From Burkholderiales bacterium (GTDB lineage Bacteria; Pseudomonadota; Gammaproteobacteria; Burkholderiales; Burkholderiaceae_F), in contig JAJTHJ010000397.1 in NCBI GenBank assembly GCA_021298875.1, positions 1 to 7,551 on the forward strand: a stretch of DNA of 7,551 nucleotides. Direction: 5' to 3'. The position numbers were made by a program, and so were the translations under genes. The notes under the pieces were generated by a model. That model made no database searches, was not told the origin of the DNA, and worked only from the letters and a program-made list of their open reading frames with translations. Every line of letters starts with the position of its first letter. Position 1 is the stretch's first letter. Positions 1 to 5,056 of this stretch are shown here, piece after piece.

Positions 1-1
1 G

Positions 2-1111
2 GTGCGGTTGATCGAAAAGAAGCTCGCGCGCCTCAAGCCCGACGACCTGGGTCTGCCCGACATCCAATTGCTGCTCACCGAAGAACTCGCGGTGATCGAT
101 AACCTCTCCGGCCGCGCTTACGTGATCGTGTACGCAGACGCCACGCACCCCGAGGGCTACGCCCGCGCACGCGAGCGGCTGCGCGAGTTGCGGAGCCGCT
201 TGGCGCGGCCGGTCGAGCCACCGCACACGCGCGCCAGCGTGCGGCGGCCCGAGCGGCGCGAATTCGCCCAAGCCGACTACCTGCGCGCGGTCGAGCGCGC
301 CAAGGAGTACATCGCCGCCGGCGACGCGATGCAGGTGGTGCTCGGCCAGCGCATCAGCAAGCAGTACGCGGATGCGCCGCTGTCGCTGTACCGCGCGCTG
401 CGCACACTGAACCCGTCGCCCTACATGTACTACTACGACTTCGACGACCATCAGGTGATCGGCGCCTCGCCGGAGATTCTCGTGCGCAGCGAAGACCGCG
501 TCACGCCCGCCGGGCACGAGCGCATCGTCGCGCTGCGGCCGATTGCCGGCACGCGCCCGCGCGGCGGCACGCCCGAGCAGGACGCGCTGCTCGCCGCCGA
601 ACTGGCCGCCGACCCCAAGGAGCGGGCCGAGCACCTGATGCTGATCGACCTCGCCCGCAACGACATCGGCCGCATCGCGGAGACCGGCAGCGTGCGCGTG
701 ACCGAGCAGATGGTGGTCGAGCGTTACTCGCACGTCCAGCATCTGGTAAGCCACGTCGAAGGGCGCCTGAAACCGGGACTCTCCAACCTCGACGTGCTGC
801 GCGCGACCTTCCCCGCGGGCACGCTCTCCGGCGCGCCCAAAGTGCGCGCCATGGAAATCATCGACGAACTGGAACCGACCAAGCGCGGCATCTTCGGCGG
901 CGCGGTCGGCTACCTCTCGTTCGCCGGCGACATGGATCTCGCGATCACCATCCGCACCGGCGTGGTCAAGGGCAACGTGCTGTACGTGCAGGCGGGTGCC
1001 GGCATCGTCGCCGATTCGGTACCCGAAGCCGAGTGGCGCGAGACGGAGGCCAAGGCGCGGGCCGTGCTGCGCGCCGCAGAGCAAGTGGAGGACGGTTTCG
1101 ATGGTGAATAG
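2..1111 (+). CDS. trpE: Anthranilate synthase component I, 5'-truncated by window edge
   Basis: This is the large subunit of anthranilate synthase, which converts chorismate plus ammonia (or TrpG-supplied glutamine nitrogen) to anthranilate, the first committed step of tryptophan synthesis in the cytoplasm. Seen: 369 residues ending at a TAG, with the chorismate-binding fold signatures in order: ASPEILVR, RPIAGTRPRG (about 539-568), DLARNDIGR, HLVSHVEG, PAGTLSGAPKVRAMEII (about 811-860), RGIFGGAVGY and a C-terminal QAGAGIVADS. TrpE proteins are usually about 490-520 residues, so some 120-150 N-terminal residues, including the region that normally binds feedback tryptophan, lie upstream of the window. 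The GTG at position 2 is therefore probably an internal valine, not a start. PabB and the isochorismate synthases share the fold. The trpGDC genes downstream and the length of the match favour TrpE. The remaining frame is intact. Confidence 0.97.
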   Translation: MRLIEKKLARLKPDDLGLPDIQLLLTEELAVIDNLSGRAYVIVYADATHPEGYARARERLRELRSRLARPVEPPHTRASVRRPERREFAQADYLRAVERAKEYIAAGDAMQVVLGQRISKQYADAPLSLYRALRTLNPSPYMYYYDFDDHQVIGASPEILVRSEDRVTPAGHERIVALRPIAGTRPRGGTPEQDALLAAELAADPKERAEHLMLIDLARNDIGRIAETGSVRVTEQMVVERYSHVQHLVSHVEGRLKPGLSNLDVLRATFPAGTLSGAPKVRAMEIIDELEPTKRGIFGGAVGYLSFAGDMDLAITIRTGVVKGNVLYVQAGAGIVADSVPEAEWRETEAKARAVLRAAEQVEDGFDGE

Positions 1112-1115
1112 GCAA

Positions 1116-1155
1116 CCCCCTCCCCTGCGAAGCGGGGGAGGGTTGGGGTGGGGGC
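1116..1155. repeat. Intergenic hairpin/G-run repeat, copy 1 (trpE-ltaE gap)
   Basis: Positions 1118-1128 pair with 1132-1142 as an 11-bp stem (one T-G wobble) closed by a GAA loop. The right arm runs into further G tracts, so 1134-1154 has four runs of at least three G separated by 1-2 bases, a canonical G-quadruplex pattern on the coding strand. The 11-mer GGGTTGGGGTG at 1140-1150 recurs at 6172-6182 in the trpD-trpC gap, so this is probably one member of a dispersed family. GC-rich proteobacteria often carry REP-like elements of this look. There is no T tract after the stem, so it is not a typical intrinsic terminator. Confidence 0.7.
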
Positions 1156-1177
1156 GGTGCGCTGCTGGCGCAAGTTC

Positions 1178-1181
1178 GGAG
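1178..1181 (+). promoter_or_regulatory. Ribosome binding site deciding the ltaE start
   Basis: GGAG lies 5 bases before the ATG at 1187. This supports that start over the in-frame upstream GTG at 1148, whose extra 13 residues are encoded by the repeat and show no family similarity. Confidence 0.6.
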
Positions 1182-1186
1182 CTGAT

Positions 1187-2203
1187 ATGACTCTCATCGA
1201 CCTGCGCAGCGACACCGTCACCCGCCCCAGTGCCGGCATGCGCCGCGCGATGGCCGATGCCGAAGTCGGCGACGACGTCTTCGGCGACGACCCCACCGTC
1301 AACCGCCTGCAAGCGGTGCTCGCCGAGCGGCTGGGCTTCGAAGCCGGCCTCTTCATGCCGAGCGGCACGCAGAGCAACCTCGCCGCGCTGATGACGCACT
1401 GCCAGCGCGGCGACGAGTACATAGTCGGCCAGAACGCGCACACCTATCGCTACGAAGGCGGCGGCGCCGCGGTGCTGGGTTCGATCCAGCCGCAGCCGAT
1501 CGACAACGAGGCCGACGGCACGTTGCCGCTCGACAAGATTGCCGCCGCGATCAAGCCGGACGATCCGCACTTTGCACGGACACGTCTGCTGGCTCTGGAA
1601 AACACCATCGGCGGCAAGCCGGTGCCGCTCGCCTACTGCGCGCAGGCGACCGCACTGGCGCATGGGCGGGGCTTGGCCACGCATCTGGACGGCGCGCGCC
1701 TGTTCAACGCCGCGGTCGCGCTTGGTGTGGAGCCGCGTGCCGTGGCGGCTGGCTTCGACTCCGTATCGGTCTGCCTGTCCAAGGGGCTGGGCGCGCCGGT
1801 CGGCTCCGTCCTGCTCGGCAGCCGCGACTTCATCGCCCGCGCCCGTCGTCCGCGCAAGATGCTTGGTGGCGGCCTGCGCCAAGCCGGGGTGCTGGCGGCT
1901 ACGGGGCTATACGCGCTGAAACACAACGTCGCGCGGCTGGCAGACGATCACGCCCACGCGCAGCGACTGGCCGATGGCCTGCGCGCGCTCGGCCTCAATG
2001 TGGACGGGCCGCACACCAACATGGTGTTCGTGCAATGGAAGCCCGAACAGGCGGCATCCCTTCAAGCGTTCATGGCCGAGCGTGGCGTCTTGGTCTTGTC
2101 CGGCGCGCGGCTGCGTCTGGTCACGCATCTGGACGTGGACACTGCGGGGGTCGAGCGCGCCTTGGCGGCGTTTGGCGAGTTCCTGGCAAGGGGTTTTCAA
2201 TGA
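1187..2203 (+). CDS. ltaE: Low-specificity L-threonine aldolase
   Basis: This is a PLP-dependent enzyme that cleaves L-threonine or L-allo-threonine to glycine and acetaldehyde (the family also accepts other beta-hydroxy amino acids) in the cytosol. Seen: 338 residues, close to the roughly 333 of E. coli LtaE. The protein opens with MTLIDLRSDTVTRPS, typical of the family. Further signs are NAHTYRYEGGGAAVLG with the probable cofactor-stacking His85, the DGARLFNA motif with Asp168 and Arg171, the SVCLSKGLGAPVGS motif with Lys199 as the likely Schiff-base lysine, and RLVTHLDV at 310-317. The start at 1187 follows a GGAG and matches the family N-terminus. The gene sits just after trpE and overlaps the next gene by four bases (ATGA), so it is probably co-transcribed with it. 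It is not a tryptophan enzyme. Its base composition resembles the trp genes, so it may predate the accessory block that follows. Confidence 0.95.
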   Translation: MTLIDLRSDTVTRPSAGMRRAMADAEVGDDVFGDDPTVNRLQAVLAERLGFEAGLFMPSGTQSNLAALMTHCQRGDEYIVGQNAHTYRYEGGGAAVLGSIQPQPIDNEADGTLPLDKIAAAIKPDDPHFARTRLLALENTIGGKPVPLAYCAQATALAHGRGLATHLDGARLFNAAVALGVEPRAVAAGFDSVSVCLSKGLGAPVGSVLLGSRDFIARARRPRKMLGGGLRQAGVLAATGLYALKHNVARLADDHAHAQRLADGLRALGLNVDGPHTNMVFVQWKPEQAASLQAFMAERGVLVLSGARLRLVTHLDVDTAGVERALAAFGEFLARGFQ

Positions 2204-2496
2204 ACCGCTCGCGCACTCTGGAACTGCTACGCCAGATCAAACCGGAATTAACGCGCCGCTTCGGCGTGCGCGAACTTGCCCTCTTCGGTTCAACTGCGCG
2301 CGGCGAGGCGCGATCGGACAGCGATGTGGACCTGCTGGTCACCTTCGATGGACCGGCGACCTCGGAGCGTTACTTTGGCACCCTCTTCGCGGTGGAGGAT
2401 GCGCTGGGTTGTCCGGTGGACTTGGTTACGGACAAGGGGCTACGACCCGAACTGTCGCGTGCCGTCGCGCGTGATCGAATAGCACTTGGCGACTAG
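2200..2496 (+). CDS. MNT-type nucleotidyltransferase, antitoxin-like
   Basis: A 98-residue minimal nucleotidyltransferase. Seen: an N-terminal helix; LALFGSTARGEARSDSDVDL, which fits the family signature G-S-x10-D-x-D with Gly30, Ser31, Asp42 and Asp44; and the third metal-ligand candidate Asp74 in CPVDLVTD. The active site thus looks complete. Known for the family: stand-alone MNT proteins of this size usually pair with a HEPN (DUF86-type) toxin, which some of them adenylylate to neutralise. No HEPN-like frame follows, because the next gene begins 11 bases later and encodes an AbrB-like protein. The ATG is embedded in the ltaE stop (ATGA overlap), which suggests translational coupling; longer in-frame starts upstream, such as the one at 2035, lie inside ltaE and add no family sequence. 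It could instead be a solitary enzyme with another target. The fold call is strong; the biological role is uncertain. Confidence 0.88.
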   Translation: MNRSRTLELLRQIKPELTRRFGVRELALFGSTARGEARSDSDVDLLVTFDGPATSERYFGTLFAVEDALGCPVDLVTDKGLRPELSRAVARDRIALGD

Positions 2497-2507
2497 CGCG
2501 AAGCGAA

Positions 2508-2723
2508 ATGCTTGTATCGACTCTCTCACCCGACGGGCGGACGACTGCGCCTGCGAAAGTTCGCAGCGCCCTCGGTCTGCGTTCAGGCCAAAGGGTTGAG
2601 TGGACTCCGCTGCAAACGGGTGCGCTGCTTCTGCGTCCTCGTGCATCGGCCGACCTGCTTCGCCCTCGAAACATTGAATGCAAAGTCGGAGGACTGGAAG
2701 ATGAACCAGATCGTCGTGGTTGA
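2508..2723 (+). CDS. Small AbrB/MazE/SpoVT-fold DNA-binding protein, antitoxin-like
   Basis: A 71-residue protein. Residues 4-46 read as a swapped-hairpin AbrB domain: STLSPDGRTTAPAKVRSALG, then LRSGQRVEW and a closing strand ALLLRPR. Family members usually show S-x-K-G-Q-x-T-I-P, then a helix with R-x-x-L-G-(L)-x-x-G-(D/Q)-x-(V/L)-x-(F/W). Most of that frame is kept, but Lys-Gly-Gln is replaced by Asp9-Gly10-Arg11 and the Ile before Pro15 by Ala14. Known for the family: such proteins are mostly antitoxins (MazE, VapB, PrlF types) or transition regulators, usually repressing their own operon. No toxin frame is adjacent. The last 23 bases overlap the exonuclease gene in another frame, and the residues after about 50 look unrelated to known tails, so the C-terminus may have been rewritten when the two genes were joined. 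The SD is weak (GCGAAG at 2499-2504). The call rests on the pattern of residues alone. Confidence 0.72.
   Translation: MLVSTLSPDGRTTAPAKVRSALGLRSGQRVEWTPLQTGALLLRPRASADLLRPRNIECKVGGLEDEPDRRG
2688..2692 (+). promoter_or_regulatory. Strong ribosome binding site fixing the exonuclease start
   Basis: A perfect GGAGG lies 8 bases before the ATG at 2701 and inside the coding sequence of the AbrB-like gene. It supports initiation at 2701, where the translation starts directly with the exonuclease beta strand (MNQIVVVDVETTG), rather than at the in-frame ATG at 2512. Confidence 0.75.
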
Positions 2724-3936
2724 TGTCGAGACGACCGGCTTTTCGCCATCTCGCGATCGCATTGTCGAGTTCGCCGGCATACGGATGAATACCGACGGGA
2801 GCGTGGTTGACGAGTTCGTTACCCTCATCAACCCTCAGCGCGACGTAGGCGCTACGGCCGTTCATGGTCTCAGCGCAACGCTCCTTAGTCGGGCACCGGT
2901 GTTTTCGGAAGTTGCCGACGCTGTCGAGCAGTTCCTCTCGAGCGGGGCCGCAATCGCGGGTCACAACATCCGCTTTGATCTGCGAATGCTGGATGGCGAG
3001 ATCGAGCGAGCGGGTCGACGCCGCAGCGAACGGCCAGCGCTTTGCACGATGCAACTTGCGGGCGGCGGGCGACTCGATTACTGCTGCCAAGCGCATGGCG
3101 TTGAATTGCAGCGCACGGTACACGACGCGCTTGGCGATGTGCGTGCGACGGGCAAGCTGCTTGCCGCGCTCCTTCGGGGCCGGCGCGATACCGTTCGGTG
3201 GATCGAAAGTCTCGAACCACCGTCGCGGTGTCGCGACGCATGGCGAGGCGTTCGCTGTCTCCGCCGGGAGGAGGCTGCAGCCCAGACACGCAGCACGCCG
3301 AGTTTCATTTCCAGGCTGTTGGCGCAAGCGAGTGTGCGTAGCCCCTTGCGTGACGACGACCCCGACGCATTAGCGTATCTGGCGGTGCTCGACCGCGCTT
3401 GCGAGGATCGCTTGTTGTCGGAAAGTGAGGCGGCAGCTTTGTTGGATACCGCGAACTGCCTCGGGCTCGCCGGGGATACGGCTCGAAGCCTGCACCTGCG
3501 CTTCTTGGAGCGCCTAGCTCGCACCTACCTGCTCGACTTCGCTTTAAGCCAAAGCGAGCGTGACGACCTTGATGTCTGCGCTCGATTGCTCGGAGTCGCC
3601 GACGAGTTGCCCGGGTTGATCGCACGCGTGTCCCAGGAAGGTGCTACGCAGCAAAGCGGTGTTGGCGTCATCCCCGGGCTGTCCGGTGCAAGTATTTGCT
3701 TTACGGGCGAGGTCGACTTGACTTGTGGCGGTCGCCCCCTCACCCGGGAATCACTGGAGGCCATTGCCGCCGAGGCTGGCTTGGTTGTCAAGCAGTCCGT
3801 GACCAAGTCGCTGGACATTCTCGTGGCGGCCGACCCTTTGTCGGAGTCGACTAAAGCACGCAAGGCTCGGCAATATGGGATAAGAGTCATGCACGCGGCG
3901 GAATTCTTGCGTCGAATCGGAATTCAAGTTGGCTAA
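2701..3936 (+). CDS. DEDDh 3'-5' exonuclease with TerB-like middle and C-terminal BRCT domain
   Basis: A 411-residue three-part protein. (1) Residues 1-160 form a DnaQ/epsilon-type DEDDh exonuclease: ExoI motif VVDVETTG with Asp8 and Glu10, ExoII motif AGHNIRFDLRML with Asp93, and ExoIII motif HDALGDVRAT with His141 and Asp146. All five catalytic positions are present, so 3'-5' nuclease activity on DNA or RNA is expected. (2) Residues about 201-310 are mostly helical and acidic (ALAYLAVLDRACEDRLLSES, then FALSQSERDDLDVCARLLG). They resemble the TerB-like helical domain found after the exonuclease in some DnaQ-like proteins; this call is tentative. (3) Residues about 326-411 form a BRCT domain like that of NAD-dependent DNA ligase: SGASICFTGE, LTRESLEAIAAEAG, SVTKSLDILVAADP, KARKARQYGI. 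No polymerase domain is attached, so a stand-alone repair, RNA-processing or defence role is as likely as proofreading. A four-cysteine protein follows 22 bases downstream. Confidence 0.9.
   Translation: MNQIVVVDVETTGFSPSRDRIVEFAGIRMNTDGSVVDEFVTLINPQRDVGATAVHGLSATLLSRAPVFSEVADAVEQFLSSGAAIAGHNIRFDLRMLDGEIERAGRRRSERPALCTMQLAGGGRLDYCCQAHGVELQRTVHDALGDVRATGKLLAALLRGRRDTVRWIESLEPPSRCRDAWRGVRCLRREEAAAQTRSTPSFISRLLAQASVRSPLRDDDPDALAYLAVLDRACEDRLLSESEAAALLDTANCLGLAGDTARSLHLRFLERLARTYLLDFALSQSERDDLDVCARLLGVADELPGLIARVSQEGATQQSGVGVIPGLSGASICFTGEVDLTCGGRPLTRESLEAIAAEAGLVVKQSVTKSLDILVAADPLSESTKARKARQYGIRVMHAAEFLRRIGIQVG
3196..3238. repeat. Two back-to-back inverted repeats inside the exonuclease gene
   Basis: Positions 3196-3206 pair with 3212-3222 (CGGTGG then TCGA on each side, one A-A mismatch, loop AAGTC). 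Immediately next to them 3221-3227 (CGTCGCG) pairs with 3232-3238 (CGCGACG) around GTGT. The two hairpins share two bases. They encode residues about 166-180, just after the exonuclease domain, in the linker to the TerB-like part. Confidence 0.55.
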
Positions 3937-3945
3937 CGCTTGGGC

Positions 3946-3950
3946 GAGGA
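3946..3950 (+). promoter_or_regulatory. Ribosome binding site of the four-cysteine protein gene
   Basis: GAGGA lies 8 bases before the ATG at 3959. It favours that start over the in-frame TTG at 3929, which would overlap the exonuclease stop by eight bases and has no comparable SD. Confidence 0.6.
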
Positions 3951-3958
3951 AGTCCAAA

Positions 3959-4450
3959 ATGCAAAGTCGTGGTGATTCTGTGGATATCCATTCATACGAA
4001 GAAACTTGCGGCGCGCTCTTTGTCGTAAGTGAAAACACGTTCGTGCTCTCCTCGCCCGACGCAAGCTTCGAGGTCGAATTTGCCGCCAAGAAGGAAGATG
4101 AAGGTGTTCGTCGTACCTACTCGCTTTTCGATAAGAAGCAAGGCGCAACGACGCCCGACGTTTGGGGCAGCCGGGACTCGGCCTCGCAAGGCGTGCTTGC
4201 GGCACGGCTCATCGCTTTTTCGCAGTATCGCGTTGTTCGCGTCATCGCAGGGTGGCGACTGGTCTGTGAGAAGTGTGGGCGAACTGACGAAGAGGGCACA
4301 GGCGCTGGGCTGCCGCCAAGAAAAAGCTCAAAGTGCGCGACGTCGGACTGTCGCGGGGCCTTGCGGCTAGAGCAAGTCAGCGGCGACCGCAACCAGTGCG
4401 CCGAGCCATTGGTGCGCCTTGAGATGGCGACCCGCCACGTTGCTGGATGA
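3959..4450 (+). CDS. Unrecognised protein with a C-terminal four-cysteine zinc-ribbon-like motif
   Basis: A 163-residue soluble-looking protein that I cannot assign to a family. The N-terminal 95 residues alternate short hydrophobic stretches with polar turns (GALFVVSENTFVLSSPDASF, FEVEFAAKK, RTYSLFDKK), suggesting a beta-rich domain. A hydrophobic stretch, QYRVVRVIAGWRLV, leads into Cys103-x2-Cys106-x19-Cys126-x4-Cys131, spacing that suits a zinc ribbon or treble clef. No signal peptide or membrane helix is visible. It follows the exonuclease by 22 bases with its own SD, so the two are probably co-transcribed and may work together, for example with the cysteine domain contacting nucleic acid or the nuclease; this is inference. 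The base composition (about 48% GC over the first 60 bases) is far below the trp genes and points to recent acquisition. The coding call rests on the uninterrupted frame, the SD and the metal-ligand pattern. Confidence 0.72.
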   Translation: MQSRGDSVDIHSYEETCGALFVVSENTFVLSSPDASFEVEFAAKKEDEGVRRTYSLFDKKQGATTPDVWGSRDSASQGVLAARLIAFSQYRVVRVIAGWRLVCEKCGRTDEEGTGAGLPPRKSSKCATSDCRGALRLEQVSGDRNQCAEPLVRLEMATRHVAG

Positions 4451-4489
4451 TCTGGTAGGACCTCGTTCTCATTAAATCGAGCTGCGGCC

Positions 4490-5050
4490 ATGCTGCTGAT
4501 GATCGACAACTACGACAGCTTCACCTACAACCTCGTCCAGTACTTCGGCGAACTGGGCGAGGAGGTGCGCGTGGCGCGCAACGACGAGATCGCGGTGGAC
4601 GAGATCGCCGCGCTCGCGCCGGCGCGCATCTGCATCTCGCCCGGCCCCTGCTCGCCGACCGAGGCGGGCGTGTCGCTGGCGGTGATCGAGGCCTTTGCCG
4701 GTAAAGTGCCAATCCTCGGCGTGTGCCTCGGCCATCAGGCCATTGGGCACGCCTTCGGCGGCACGGTAATGCGCGCGCAGACGCTCAAGCACGGCAAGAC
4801 CGACGCCGTCGAACACCGCGGGGTCGGCGTGTTTGCGGGGCTGCCGTCGCCCTTCACCGCGGCGCGCTATCACTCGCTGGCGGTTGCACGCGCGGGGTTG
4901 CCCGACTGTCTTGAAGTCACCGCTTGGACGGCCGACGGCGAGATCATGGGTCTGCGCCACAAGACGCTCGCGGTCGAGGGCGTGCAGTTCCACCCCGAGT
5001 CGATCGCCACCGAACACGGCCACGCGTTGCTGCGCAACTTTCTGAGGTAG
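4490..5050 (+). CDS. trpG: Anthranilate synthase component II, glutamine amidotransferase
   Basis: This class I glutamine amidotransferase releases ammonia from glutamine and passes it to TrpE. Seen: 186 residues, the usual size for an unfused TrpG. It opens with MLLMIDNYDSFTYNLVQYFG, then ISPGPCSPTEAG (oxyanion-hole region), PILGVCLGHQAI with nucleophile Cys79, and VEGVQFHPESI with His168 and Glu170 completing the triad. An alternative ATG at 4499 is in frame, but the MLLMIDNYDSF opening is typical of the family. In many bacteria the same subunit also serves PabB in folate synthesis; no separate pabA is visible here. The stop is six bases before trpD. The 39-base gap upstream separates trpG from the low-GC block, and no convincing promoter could be picked out by eye. 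Confidence 0.97.
   Translation: MLLMIDNYDSFTYNLVQYFGELGEEVRVARNDEIAVDEIAALAPARICISPGPCSPTEAGVSLAVIEAFAGKVPILGVCLGHQAIGHAFGGTVMRAQTLKHGKTDAVEHRGVGVFAGLPSPFTAARYHSLAVARAGLPDCLEVTAWTADGEIMGLRHKTLAVEGVQFHPESIATEHGHALLRNFLR
5044..5047 (+). promoter_or_regulatory. Ribosome binding site of trpD, within the end of trpG
   Basis: GAGG lies 9 bases before the trpD ATG at 5057 and runs up to the trpG stop region, consistent with coupled translation of the two genes. Confidence 0.55.
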
Positions 5051-5056
5051 CCCGCC

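Larger units (their letters stand above)
2200..4489 (+). other. Accessory gene block inserted between trpE-ltaE and trpGDC
   Basis: Four non-tryptophan genes (MNT nucleotidyltransferase, AbrB-like, exonuclease-BRCT, four-cysteine protein) lie head to tail between ltaE and trpG. Hand-counted GC is 36/60 at 2221-2280, 34/60 at 2641-2700, 28/60 at 3901-3960 and 29/60 at 3961-4020, against 48/60 within trpD at 5341-5400. Codon choice in the last two genes is visibly less G/C-ending than in the trp genes. Acquisition by transfer is inferred. No integrase, transposase, tRNA or clear flanking direct repeat was seen, so the edges are approximate. Confidence 0.6.

Noticed and set aside
2..4. GTG at the window edge as the true trpE start
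   Set aside because: The reading V-R-L-I-E-K-K-L fits the interior of TrpE, and a start here would remove the entire N-terminal region.
2497..2507. Remnant of a HEPN toxin gene after the MNT gene
   Set aside because: Only 11 bases separate the MNT stop from the next start, leaving no room for even a degraded partner.
2512..2700. Longer start for the exonuclease at the ATG at 2512
   Set aside because: The extra 63 residues are Cys/Arg-rich and unlike any exonuclease N-terminus, the same DNA encodes the AbrB-like protein in another frame, and a perfect GGAGG precedes the ATG at 2701.
2440..3327. Long minus-strand open frame (295 codons) opposite the AbrB-like and exonuclease genes
   Set aside because: No recognisable motif or SD, and the plus strand here has clear catalytic motifs. 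It is a by-product of GC-rich codon structure.
4440..4489. Promoter for trpGDC in the gap before trpG
   Set aside because: TTGCTG at 4440-4445 and TTAAAT at 4472-4477 are 26 bases apart, too far for a usual sigma-70 pair. An unseen promoter remains possible but is not supported.
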